DNA from: an uncultured Victivallales bacterium
GTDB lineage: Bacteria > Verrucomicrobiota > Lentisphaeria > Oligosphaerales > JAFGRS01
NCBI GenBank assembly: GCA_903834675.1
Contig: CAILKC010000506.1
Coordinates: forward strand, 1-13,717
Length of the DNA stretch: 13,717 bases
Reading direction: 5' to 3'
A model generated the notes under the pieces. That model did no database searches. It had not been told where the DNA came from and saw nothing but the letters and a program-made list of their open reading frames with translations. The stretch's first letter is position 1. The number at the start of each line of letters is the position of its first letter. Positions 1-6,551 of the stretch are shown piece after piece. The translations under genes were made by a program, and so were the position numbers.

Positions 1-162
1 GGTGCCCGGTTTCAGCGCCGTAGGTGCGGCCATCCCTCAGCCCAGCCCAGGGGGCTGGGTAACAGGTTCCACGTGCCCGAGCCCTGAAGGGGCGCAATAG
101 CCCCCGTGATGTCGGCCCTTTGGGCCTCGGTGTCCGGTTTTAGCGTCGTAGGTGCGGTCGTC
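1..162. repeat. Array of five GC triloop hairpins with a 34-bp imperfect direct repeat
   Basis: No gene is visible here. Five short inverted repeats, each with a 3-base loop, follow one another: 15-19/23-27 (one G-T pair), 41-48/52-59 (perfect 8-bp stem CCCAGCCC/GGGCTGGG), 81-85/89-93 (GCCCT, GAA, GGGGC), 114-118/122-126 (GGCCC, TTT, GGGCC) and 143-147/151-155. Positions 1-34 recur at 129-162 with 29 of 34 bases identical, four of the five differences being C/T. The style resembles dispersed intergenic repeats of planctomycete-like genomes (memory, not tested). There is no T-tract after any stem, so they are not classical terminators. Confidence 0.6.
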
Positions 163-318
163 GAGGCGCCAGCCCGCCTTCTGTGGAGCCGCGTTGATTC
201 CGTTTCCTGCTGGGTAAGACCTTCGCGCCGAACGGGCGTACATTAGGCGACCGGCGGCGGGCGCGACGGGCCGTGGGGCTGTGGCTTGTGGGGTCGGCTG
301 TCAAGGGGAGTCAAAGAC
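163..318. other. Non-coding leader before the sialidase-like gene
   Basis: I find no gene and no convincing -35/-10 pair. A Shine-Dalgarno-like AGGGGAG at 304-310 lies 8 bases before the ATG at 319 and decides that start over the upstream in-frame ATG at 286. Confidence 0.4.
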
Positions 319-1296
319 ATGGCTACGCTCAGGGTCGAGTCGGTGCGCTGCATCTTCAGGGACGAAGAGCACAACGCCTTCACGGATCTGTGCTCGTTCA
401 AAGGCTGGATTTACCTGACCTTCCGAAGCTGTCCGGAGGGCCACGGGATCAGCCGTAAGGCGCGCATCCGGGTCCTGCGGAGCGCCGATGGGAACGAGTG
501 GGCGCCGATGGCGGAGTTTGGCGTGCCAGACCGCGATGCGCGGGACCCGCATTTCCTAGCCTTCAATGGGCGGCTGTTCGTGTACACGGGGACCTGGTTG
601 TGCCCGGAGGGTTGGACCGCCTACAACATCAACGATCATCTGGGTTACGGCGCCTGGACGGACGACGGGGTGACCTGGCAGGGGCCACGCTCGCTGGAGG
701 GCACCTACGGGCACTACATCTGGCGCGCCGCGGCGTTTGGGGGTCGCGCCTACCTCTGCGCCCGCCGCAAGCAGGATTTTGCGCACCACGACTCTGGCAG
801 CGAGGGGGGCGAGGGCACCGTGGCAGCCATGCTGGAGAGCGAGGACGGCCTGATCTGGCGGTATTGCGCCGCGTTTACCGAGTCCTGGGGCGACGAGACC
901 GCCTTTGTGTTTGGCCCGGCCGGCGAGGTGACGGCGCTGGCCCGACGCCTGAGCAACCACGTGGCCATGGTCTGCCGCTCCCGTCCCCCCTACACCGTCT
1001 GGGAGCGCCATGAGTTGGACCGCTACGTGGGCGGCCCGCTGCTGGCCGCGTGGAATGGCCGCCTGCTGGTGGGCGGGCGCAAGAGCCTCGGCCCGGCCGT
1101 GACCGCGCTCTACTGGCTCGAGGGCAACCGCCTGGTCGAAATCTGCGAACTGCCCAGCGGCGGCGACACCTCTTACCCCGGTTTCGTACAACTCGATGAG
1201 CACCAGGCGTTGCTGTCCTATTACTCCAGCCACGAGACCGGCGGCACGGCGCAGCGGGCCGCTATCTACCTGGCCCGTCTGAGCCTGGAGCCCTGA
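319..1296 (+). CDS. Sialidase-like (BNR/Asp-box) beta-propeller protein
   Basis: A 325-residue protein with no signal peptide or membrane segment, so probably cytosolic. The start at 319 is chosen for the AGGGGAG ribosome site 8 bases upstream; an in-frame ATG at 286 would add 11 residues without such a site. Three Asp-box-like turns are visible: SADGNEW (55-61), TDDGVTW (114-120) and SEDGLIW (174-180), spaced roughly one propeller blade or two apart. The C-terminal stretch DTSYPGFVQLDE (283-294) followed by LLSYYSSHE is typical of the sialidase/neuraminidase superfamily. Substrate cannot be read from the sequence, and I cannot identify a full catalytic Arg triad, so enzymatic activity is unproven; many family members act on other glycosides or are uncharacterised. 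The next gene begins 35 bases downstream on the same strand and may be co-transcribed. Confidence 0.8.
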   Translation: MATLRVESVRCIFRDEEHNAFTDLCSFKGWIYLTFRSCPEGHGISRKARIRVLRSADGNEWAPMAEFGVPDRDARDPHFLAFNGRLFVYTGTWLCPEGWTAYNINDHLGYGAWTDDGVTWQGPRSLEGTYGHYIWRAAAFGGRAYLCARRKQDFAHHDSGSEGGEGTVAAMLESEDGLIWRYCAAFTESWGDETAFVFGPAGEVTALARRLSNHVAMVCRSRPPYTVWERHELDRYVGGPLLAAWNGRLLVGGRKSLGPAVTALYWLEGNRLVEICELPSGGDTSYPGFVQLDEHQALLSYYSSHETGGTAQRAAIYLARLSLEP

Positions 1297-1331
1297 GCCG
1301 CAGGCAGCGGCAGGGCAAGGAAGGGTCGAGG

Positions 1332-2513
1332 GTGAGACTCCAGATGAGCAACGGGTGTTACCAAACCGCATTCCTGGGCTGGGTTGCCTTCCTGATGGCG
1401 GCCTTGGCGGCCAGCGCGGCTGACTGGCCCATCTACCGCGGGGATGCGCGTTTGAGTGGGCGTGCCGACGGCACCCTGCCAGCGGCGCCGGTTCGGCGCT
1501 GGTCCGTAGCGCTGGGGCGGACGCTCAAGAGCAGCCCGGTCGTGTCCGGGGGACGCATCGTGATCGGCGCGGATGACGAGACCTTACGCTGCCTGGCCCT
1601 CGATAGCGGCAAGGCGCTGTGGCAGTTCAAGACCACGGGCACGGTGGAAGGCCCCGCGCTGATCTCGGCCGACCTGGCGCTGGTGGGCACGGACAAGGGC
1701 GTGCTTCACGCGGTCGCGCTGGCCACGGGCGAATCGCGCTGGTCCTTCAAGGCCGAGGACCGGATTGTCGGGGGTGCGAACCTGGCGCTCGCCGCGGACG
1801 GCTCCCGGCGGCTGCTGGTAGGCAGCTATGACATGAAGCTCTACTGCCTGAGTGCGGCAACCGGCGCCAAGCTCTGGTCGTTTGAGACGGCCAACTACGT
1901 CAACGCGACGCCGGCCGTGGAGGGTCCGCGGGTCATCTTTGGCGGCTGCGATGGGCTGCTGCACATTCTCTCGGCCGAGGACGGACACGAGTACCGTTCG
2001 GTCGAGGCGGGTTCCTATGTGGCGGCGCCGGTGGCCGTAGAGAACGGGCGGGCCTACCTGGGGCAGTACGGCGGCGAGGTACTCTGTGTGGATCTCGAGA
2101 CCGCGGCGGTACGTTGGCGGGTGTCGCCTGGCACTGCGGCGGAGGCCATTCTTGGACCGCTGGCGATCTGCGGGGATCAGGTGGTGGCCGGCTCCCGCGA
2201 CGGCTCAGTCTACGCCTTGGACCGGGCCACGGGGGCGACGCGCTGGTCCTATCGCAGCGGCGGCGCCGTCGACTCCGGGGCGGTGGCGTGTGGAGAGCGG
2301 GTACTGTTCGGCAGCGCGGACGGGCGGGTGTACCTGCTGTCGGCCAAGGATGGCGCCAAGCTCTGGAGTTATGAGATTGGGGCGGCCGTGTCGACGGCGC
2401 CTGCCGTGGTTGACGGGTGCTTCCTGGTGGGGGCGGAGGACGGCTCGCTCCATGCCTTCGGCGTGGCGACGGCACCCGTGACCGGAGATCCCACTACCGG
2501 CGGGGGCCGGTGA
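1332..2513 (+). CDS. Exported PQQ-like (PF13360-type) beta-propeller repeat protein
   Basis: A 393-residue protein. The GTG at 1332 has AAGGAAGGG at 1317-1325 upstream; an ATG at 1344 (after GAGGGTGA) is nearly as good. Residues about 11-30 form a signal peptide h-region ending in ASAA, so cleavage near residue 29-30 and export to the periplasm or cell surface are expected. The mature part starts DWPIYRGDARLSG, the usual opening of this family (W-P-x-x-R-G-D). About seven repeats of roughly 38-42 residues follow, each with an A-x-D/A-x-x-G-x-x-x-W-S-F/Y strand-turn, for example LDSGKALWQFK (90-100), AATGAKLWSFE (175-185), RATGATRWSYR (298-308) and AKDGAKLWSYE (338-348). This matches a 7-8 bladed propeller. 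No dehydrogenase catalytic residues or BamB lipobox are seen, so it is likely a binding or scaffold protein. Its stop codon is one base from the stop of the opposing gene. Confidence 0.85.
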   Translation: MRLQMSNGCYQTAFLGWVAFLMAALAASAADWPIYRGDARLSGRADGTLPAAPVRRWSVALGRTLKSSPVVSGGRIVIGADDETLRCLALDSGKALWQFKTTGTVEGPALISADLALVGTDKGVLHAVALATGESRWSFKAEDRIVGGANLALAADGSRRLLVGSYDMKLYCLSAATGAKLWSFETANYVNATPAVEGPRVIFGGCDGLLHILSAEDGHEYRSVEAGSYVAAPVAVENGRAYLGQYGGEVLCVDLETAAVRWRVSPGTAAEAILGPLAICGDQVVAGSRDGSVYALDRATGATRWSYRSGGAVDSGAVACGERVLFGSADGRVYLLSAKDGAKLWSYEIGAAVSTAPAVVDGCFLVGAEDGSLHAFGVATAPVTGDPTTGGGR

Positions 2514-2514
2514 T

Positions 2515-3342
2515 TCATGGTTGAGCGCGGTCAGGGGCGGGGTCATCGGCGAGGGTCTGGGCCGCGATCTGTTCGGCGCGGACGGCGGGATGGTGGTAGC
2601 GCAGGCGGTTGGTGAGTAGCCCCGTCGTCCGGATGGCGCCCACCGGGCACCACTGCATACAGGCAAAACACCATTCACAGCGGCTCCCCCAGGTCGGTTT
2701 GTCGCCGTCAAGGCGGATGTTTCCCACCGGGCAGACCCGGGCGCAGAGGCCGCAGGCGGTGCAGTGGTCCGCGACGCGAAAGTCCTTGCCGGCGGTAGGG
2801 AAGAAGCGGGCCGCGGCACGATGCACGGCCGCCAGGGCCCAGGCCGTGGGCGCCAGGCTGTCCTGGCGCACGCCGCGCCGACCCTCCCGCACGGCCCTGG
2901 CAATGTGCGCAACTCGCTGGTCGAGACGGCGCAACAACGGCGCGGTCCGATGCAAGGTCAGGCGGACGTCCACGGGCGAAAAGCTCTCGGGCATCAACAC
3001 CGTCCATCCCGCCGCCAGGGCGACCCCGCGACCGCTGAGCACGGCTGCCGCCTCGCGATGCACATTGCCGGGGATGACCCCGGGGGTGGCTACCGTGAAG
3101 ACGTAGGGATCCGCCTCCAGGGGGACCGCTGCGAGAAAGCGCCGGATGATGTTGGGCAGGCCAAAAGCGTACACCGGAAAGACGATGCCGACCACCCGGG
3201 CAGGCTTTGGCCGCTCCTGCAGCGCCTGGGCCACCGGCACCACCTCCATCCCGCCCAGGGCCTCGCCCAGCGCGGTCGCCACGGTCAAGGAGTTGCCGGA
3301 ACTGGAGAACCAGTAGAGCACCGAGGAATGCGTTGCCGCCAT
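2515..3342 (-). CDS. EFR1-family flavodoxin/ferredoxin fusion (2x[4Fe-4S])
   Basis: A 275-residue soluble electron carrier. Residues 1-170 form a flavodoxin-like fold: LYWFSSSGNSLTVA (9-22) is the phosphate-binding loop for FMN, and GIVFPVYAFGLPNIIRRFL (52-70) is the second family hallmark. Residues 190-240 form a bacterial-type ferredoxin with two complete Cx2Cx2CxxxCP motifs: Cys194, 197, 200, 204 and Cys222, 225, 228, 232. This domain order matches EFR1-family ferredoxins; partners are generally unknown. The gene converges on the propeller gene with one base between stops, leaving no room for a terminator, and diverges from the transporter operon across a 451-bp spacer. The start at 3342 gives the full flavodoxin N-terminus; its ribosome site is weak. 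A role in supplying electrons to a Mo/W enzyme is only inferred from position. Confidence 0.88.
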   Translation of the reverse strand: MAATHSSVLYWFSSSGNSLTVATALGEALGGMEVVPVAQALQERPKPARVVGIVFPVYAFGLPNIIRRFLAAVPLEADPYVFTVATPGVIPGNVHREAAAVLSGRGVALAAGWTVLMPESFSPVDVRLTLHRTAPLLRRLDQRVAHIARAVREGRRGVRQDSLAPTAWALAAVHRAAARFFPTAGKDFRVADHCTACGLCARVCPVGNIRLDGDKPTWGSRCEWCFACMQWCPVGAIRTTGLLTNRLRYHHPAVRAEQIAAQTLADDPAPDRAQP

Positions 3343-3493
3343 AGGCTATACCCGCGCCGCCGTCTGGACCTGAAGAAGACTCTGTCTACCGCTATACCGC
3401 GCACTCTGACCGCTGCCACGGCCACAGTGTTCCCGGCGCGGGGCGCAGGTCAGCTCCGTGGGTGGTGACGACTCAGGTCCTGGGTTTCAGGAA

Positions 3494-3525
3494 ACGGCGA
3501 GACGGCGAGACGGGGAAACGGCGAC
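3494..3525. repeat. Octamer tandem repeat, four units
   Basis: Four consecutive 8-base units: ACGGCGAG, ACGGCGAG, ACGGGGAA, ACGGCGAC. The purine-rich pattern decays into related GAGACGGAGA-type sequence up to about 3557. It is not a multiple of three and is not within a gene. Low-complexity GA/CGG spacers of this style are familiar from planctomycete-like genomes (from memory). Confidence 0.6.
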
Positions 3526-3625
3526 TTGAGGAGACGGAGAGGGAGACGACGGAGAGAAAAACAGGGTCCAGGGTTCAGTTGGCGCCGGACATACTGATGG
3601 GCGAACCGCCGTCGCCGTGCCGGTG

Positions 3626-3673
3626 ATTCTGCGGTTCGTCATTGGCCATTGGTCATTCGGCATTCTGCGGTTC
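3626..3673. repeat. Heptamer array bracketed by a 12-bp direct repeat
   Basis: ATTCTGCGGTTC occurs at 3626-3637 and again at 3662-3673, exactly 36 bases apart. Between the copies lie four consecutive heptamers, GTCATTG, GCCATTG, GTCATTC, GGCATTC (3638-3665), consensus GNCATTS. The last unit overlaps the second 12-mer. Function unknown; short heptameric spacer arrays are known in several bacterial groups. Confidence 0.6.
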
Positions 3674-3734
3674 TCATACACGCCGTATTCATACATCTTT
3701 CATGCGTCTGGCATGGCCCTGGTTTCGGCTGACC

Positions 3735-3775
3735 GCTACACTCCGGTAGCTGCTTCCGGGGTGCCCGGCAAGGAG
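3735..3775 (+). promoter_or_regulatory. Two leader hairpins ahead of the transporter operon
   Basis: GCTAC/GTAGC (3735-3739 and 3746-3750, 6-base loop) is followed by CCGGG/CCCGG (3756-3760 and 3764-3768, loop GTG), then AAGGAG at 3770-3775. This could be a small structured 5' leader. I looked for the Moco/tuco riboswitch pattern and could not match it, so no ligand is claimed. AAGGAG is 18 bases from the ATG, longer than usual, while GACAGG (3781-3786) is nearer. Confidence 0.3.
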
Positions 3776-3793
3776 ATCTGGACAGGTATCGGT

Positions 3794-4615
3794 ATGACGC
3801 GCTCTCGCCTGCTGCAAATCGGGATCCTGATCCTCTTCGTGAGCTGCGCTTTTCTGGCGTTTCGGGGCGGGGCTCCCGACCAGGGGCTCTTCCTGTACTG
3901 CGGGGCGGGCCTGCGGCCGGCGATGGAGGACCTGCGTCAGGACTTCACTCAGCGCACGGGGGTGCCGGTGCTGGTGTCCTATGCCGGGTCAGGGTGCCTG
4001 CTGTCGATGCTGACCTTTGCGCGTAGCGGGGACCTGTACATGCCGGGCGAGCGCTACTACGTCGACCAAGCCAAGGCGGCCGGGCACCTGAAGGACGACG
4101 CGACAGCGGCCTACTTTGTGGCGGTGGTCATGGTCCAGAAAGGGAATCCGAAGGGCATTCGTTCCTTGCAGGACTTGGCGCGGGCGGATGTCCGGGTGGG
4201 CATCGGGCATCCCGACAGCGTCGCTTGCGGGCTGGTTGCAAAGAAGATTCTGGAGAAGGCCGGACTGTGGGCCGCGGTGAAGGCGAATATCGACGCGCGA
4301 GGGGCCTACACGGGCGCGGCGATGGAGCTGAGCAATGCGCTCTCGTTGAAGGCGTTGGATGCCGCCATCAACTGGGATGCGATGGCCTTCCCGGTGCTGA
4401 AGGACGTGGACATTCTGACCCTCCCGCGGGAGCAGAACATTGATGTGCCTGTACCGCTGGCGGTGCTGACCTGGACTCGGCAGAAGGAGGTGGCGACCCG
4501 TTTCGTCGACTTCGCTCTGTCGGAAACCGGGCGGGTTCATTTTGCGAAGCACGGTTACCACACGGCCATGGAGCCCTATGTTCTCCCCTACTATGGCACC
4601 ACGGTTCTGGAGTAG
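3794..4615 (+). CDS. Periplasmic molybdate/tungstate-type binding protein (ModA/WtpA-like), copy 1
   Basis: A 273-residue solute-binding protein. The start ATG at 3794 is followed by a basic n-region (TRSR) and a hydrophobic segment, residues 6-22, holding LFVSC with Cys18 as a possible lipobox, so it may be a lipoprotein. The mature domain begins GLFLYCGAGLRPAMEDL, then VSYAGSGCLLSML (61-73), GDLYMPGERYYVDQA (79-93), IGHPDSVACG (137-146, equivalent to the NPDxVPxG loop of ModA) and ALDAAINWDA (187-196). These are landmarks of SBP_bac_11 proteins that bind molybdate, tungstate or related oxyanions. Mo versus W cannot be decided by eye. It heads the transporter operon and is followed by a diverged paralogue after a repeat-filled gap. 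The frame is open upstream to 3617, but that extension precedes the signal peptide and crosses heptamer repeats. Confidence 0.85.
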   Translation: MTRSRLLQIGILILFVSCAFLAFRGGAPDQGLFLYCGAGLRPAMEDLRQDFTQRTGVPVLVSYAGSGCLLSMLTFARSGDLYMPGERYYVDQAKAAGHLKDDATAAYFVAVVMVQKGNPKGIRSLQDLARADVRVGIGHPDSVACGLVAKKILEKAGLWAAVKANIDARGAYTGAAMELSNALSLKALDAAINWDAMAFPVLKDVDILTLPREQNIDVPVPLAVLTWTRQKEVATRFVDFALSETGRVHFAKHGYHTAMEPYVLPYYGTTVLE

Positions 4616-4931
4616 CCCGGCTCAGGCCTGGCAGCCCAGAGCGGTTTCAGGAAAGAGGCTCCGGCAAGACCTGGCCGATGTCTGCCAGGGCCCCGCGTGC
4701 CCCACTGGAGCCCGCGATGCCAAGCCCGTTCCGGGCGGGTTCGCGGTATCCGCCGTCCGCCAGGGCCCCGCGTGCCCCACTGGAGCCCGCGATGCCAAGC
4801 CCGTTTCGGGCGGGTTCGCGGTATCCGCCGTCCGCCAGGACCCCGCGTGCCCCACTGGAGCCCGCGATGCCAAGCCCGTTCCGGGCGGGTTCGCGGTATC
4901 CCCATATACGGCGGAAGCCCCGGCAGGGCCG
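4616..4931. other. 316-bp gap between the two binding-protein genes
   Basis: This gap is occupied mainly by the three 75-bp repeats. The reading frame of the downstream gene is open through it as far as an ATG at 4542 inside the preceding gene, but the translated part is a three-fold 25-residue repeat ahead of a lipoprotein signal, so I treat it as non-coding. It interrupts an otherwise nearly gapless operon. Confidence 0.6.
4683..4901. repeat. Three tandem 75-bp repeats, each with a stem-loop
   Basis: Three copies with exact 75-base period begin at about 4683, 4758 and 4833; the shared CCAGG lies at 4685, 4760 and 4835. The third copy is cut short after about 68 bases. Differences are only a few single bases (for example GTTCC or GTTTC in the loop, CAGGG or CAGGA at the start). 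Each unit carries an extended inverted repeat; in copy 1 it is CCGCGA (4712-4717) with TCGCGG (4741-4746), enclosing GCCCG (4724-4728) with CGGGC (4732-4736) and loop TTC. The period is a multiple of three, so reading frames stay open on both strands; I judge it non-coding because it precedes a signal peptide. Confidence 0.85.
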
Positions 4932-5696
4932 GTGCGGACCGCCGGCTCCAGGCAGGCGGCATTGCGTGGGGCCATGGCGGGGTTGCTTTGGGCGATGGTG
5001 GCTGGCTGCGGCCCGGCGGCGGCGCCAGCGCCGCGGGCGCTGCTGTTGTACTGCACCCCGGCGGTGGAAGCCCAGGCGCGGATTTTGAAGCGGGTCATCG
5101 AGCAGGATGGGGTTTGGCAGGTGGTATTGGCGCCGATGACGGGGGCCGACCTAATGAGCGCTCTGGAGGGCCTCAAGACCGGAGATTTTGCGGTATTCGC
5201 AGGGTCACGGCTGCGCGACCAGTTAGCGGAGCGCAAGCTCCTTCGTGGCGAACCGGTCGGCTACCCGCTGAGCGTCGGCGCGGTCGCGGCGCGGCCGCTT
5301 GAGCTCGCCGACCTGGGCAAACCGGGCCTGCGCCTGGGCGGCGGCGGCAAGGATGGCGACCTGACGGCGGCGGTGGGGCGGGTACTGCCAGCGGACCTGG
5401 GTCGGCTGGTCGAGGCCAACACGCGACAGCGCAGCGAGCGGAGCGAGGAGTTGCTGCGGCTGGTGCGGCTGGGGGCGCTGGATGCCGCCTTCGTCTGGGA
5501 TACGCCGCCGCCGACGGACCTGCGCCGGCTGCGCCTGCCGCCCGATCCTTTGCCCTGTTCTTTACAGCTCGTTGCCCTGAGTTGCTCGCGGCTCTCGCAG
5601 GCCGATTCCGCGGCGCTGCTGGCGACACTGCGGGATGAGCCGGTTCGCCGCGCTCTGCGTGGGGAAGGCAAGCGCCAGGAGGCGACGACGCCATGA
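4932..5696 (+). CDS. Diverged ModA-like lipoprotein, copy 2
   Basis: A 254-residue protein if started at GTG 4932. That start gives a proper lipoprotein signal: Arg2, Arg7 and Arg12, a hydrophobic core and AMVAGC with Cys26. The ATG at 4974 would leave only 11 uncharged residues before the cysteine; neither start has a strong ribosome site. The rest aligns by eye with copy 1: LLLYCTPAVEAQ (37-48) with LYCGAGLRP, LMSALEGLKTGDFAVFAG (74-91) with LLSML...GDLYMPG, and GALDAAFVWD (181-190) with KALDAAINWD. The PDSV loop of copy 1 is not evident, and the region 131-175 (GGGGKDGD) is different, so ligand specificity may differ or be lost. It ends with an ATGA overlap with the permease gene, so the two are translationally coupled. 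A role as second binding or auxiliary lipoprotein of the same transporter is inferred. Confidence 0.7.
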   Translation: MRTAGSRQAALRGAMAGLLWAMVAGCGPAAAPAPRALLLYCTPAVEAQARILKRVIEQDGVWQVVLAPMTGADLMSALEGLKTGDFAVFAGSRLRDQLAERKLLRGEPVGYPLSVGAVAARPLELADLGKPGLRLGGGGKDGDLTAAVGRVLPADLGRLVEANTRQRSERSEELLRLVRLGALDAAFVWDTPPPTDLRRLRLPPDPLPCSLQLVALSCSRLSQADSAALLATLRDEPVRRALRGEGKRQEATTP

Positions 5697-6529
5697 GTGC
5701 AGCCACCCGAGCACGCCTCAGTGCCGCCGACCGGATCTTCCGGATGACCTTCGGCGGCATGCTGGCCCTGGCCGTGGTGGTCATCACGCTGACCCTGGGC
5801 GGCATGGCGGCCTACGTGGACTGGCCCGCCTATGTGCGCTGGGCCTGCACCACACCGGAGGGGCATACCTTCCTGAATCAGGTGGGGGCGTCGTTGCAGC
5901 TGAGCTTCGTGACCTCGATTACGACGACCTTCCTGTCCCTGATCATCGGCATTCCGGCCGCCTACGCGCTCTCGCGCTTCAAGTATCCGCTGCCGCTGCT
6001 GGTGGACACGATTCTGGATTTGCCGATCGTGCTGCCGCCGCTGGTGGCGGGCGTGGCCCTGCTGACGGTGCTGCGCTACTGGCTGGGGCCGCTGTTCGAT
6101 GCCATGGGGATACAGGTGCATTACACCGCCCGGGGCATCGTGGTGGCGCAGTTGTTCATCGCGGCGCCGTTCGCGGTGCGGGCGATCAAGGCGGCGTTCG
6201 ACGATATTTCGCCGCGTTACGAGGAGGTGTCTCGCACCCTGGGCTGCACGCCGTTTCAGGCGTTTCGGCTGGTGGGTCTGCCGCTGGCGCGGCATGGCAT
6301 CCTGGCCGGCGCGATCATGACCTGGGCGCGCGCAGTGAGCGAGTTTGGCCCCATTCTCATCTTCTGCACGGCTTCGGAGAAGACCGCGGTGCTGCCGATC
6401 CGCGTCTACCTGTTCAACTCGGCGGGCGATGTGGCCGGGGGGGTGGTCACCAGCGTGATCCTGATTGTCATGGCCGCCGCGGCGCTGCTGACCTTCAAGC
6501 TCTTGGGAGGCTCCCGGCTCAGTCTGTAG
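5693..6529 (+). CDS. ModB-type molybdate/tungstate ABC permease, copy 1
   Basis: A 278-residue inner-membrane protein with about six helices (approximately 19-41, 66-93, 101-128, 147-167, 202-226, 247-271). The ModB/WtpB/CysU-type signature LDLPIVLPPLVAGVALL (108-124) is clear. The cytoplasmic EAA loop that docks on the ATPase is YEEVSRTLGCTPFQAFRLVGLPLA (176-199 as a whole), with the conserved Glu, Gly and LP. WARAVSEFGP (211-220) is the next family landmark. AGGAGG at 5677-5682 lies 10 bases before the ATG, which overlaps the preceding stop by four bases. It would form the transmembrane channel with ATPase copy 1, either as a homodimer or together with the second permease. Confidence 0.9.
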   Translation: MSAATRARLSAADRIFRMTFGGMLALAVVVITLTLGGMAAYVDWPAYVRWACTTPEGHTFLNQVGASLQLSFVTSITTTFLSLIIGIPAAYALSRFKYPLPLLVDTILDLPIVLPPLVAGVALLTVLRYWLGPLFDAMGIQVHYTARGIVVAQLFIAAPFAVRAIKAAFDDISPRYEEVSRTLGCTPFQAFRLVGLPLARHGILAGAIMTWARAVSEFGPILIFCTASEKTAVLPIRVYLFNSAGDVAGGVVTSVILIVMAAAALLTFKLLGGSRLSL

Positions 6530-6551
6530 AAAGAGGTCCTGGCCGCACGCT

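Larger units (their letters stand above)
3343..3793. other. 451-bp divergent intergenic spacer
   Basis: No gene. It separates the minus-strand EFR1 gene from the plus-strand transporter operon, so it must hold promoters for both, but I could not assign -35/-10 boxes with confidence. It holds a purine-rich octamer array (3494-3525), a further GA-rich stretch to about 3560, a heptamer array inside a 36-bp-period direct repeat (3626-3673), and two small hairpins just before the operon (3735-3768). An open frame from 3617 into the binding protein exists but lacks signal peptide logic and crosses the heptamer repeats. Confidence 0.55.

Noticed and set aside
41..59. Rho-independent terminator at the left edge
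   Set aside because: The stem is strong but is followed by AACAGG rather than a T-run, and similar stems recur as a repeat family.
3617..3793. N-terminal extension of the first binding protein to 332 residues
   Set aside because: It precedes a clear signal peptide, crosses heptamer repeats and two hairpins, and has no ribosome site.
3700..3793. Molybdenum cofactor (Moco) or tungsten cofactor riboswitch
   Set aside because: The conserved bases I know for this motif could not be matched; only two simple hairpins are present.
4683..4901. CRISPR array
   Set aside because: The 75-bp units are repeats throughout, with no unique spacers and no cas genes.
4542..4931. N-terminal extension of the second binding protein to 384 residues, including a 25-residue triple repeat
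   Set aside because: It begins inside the previous gene in another frame, precedes a lipoprotein signal, and is open only because the 75-base repeat is a multiple of three.
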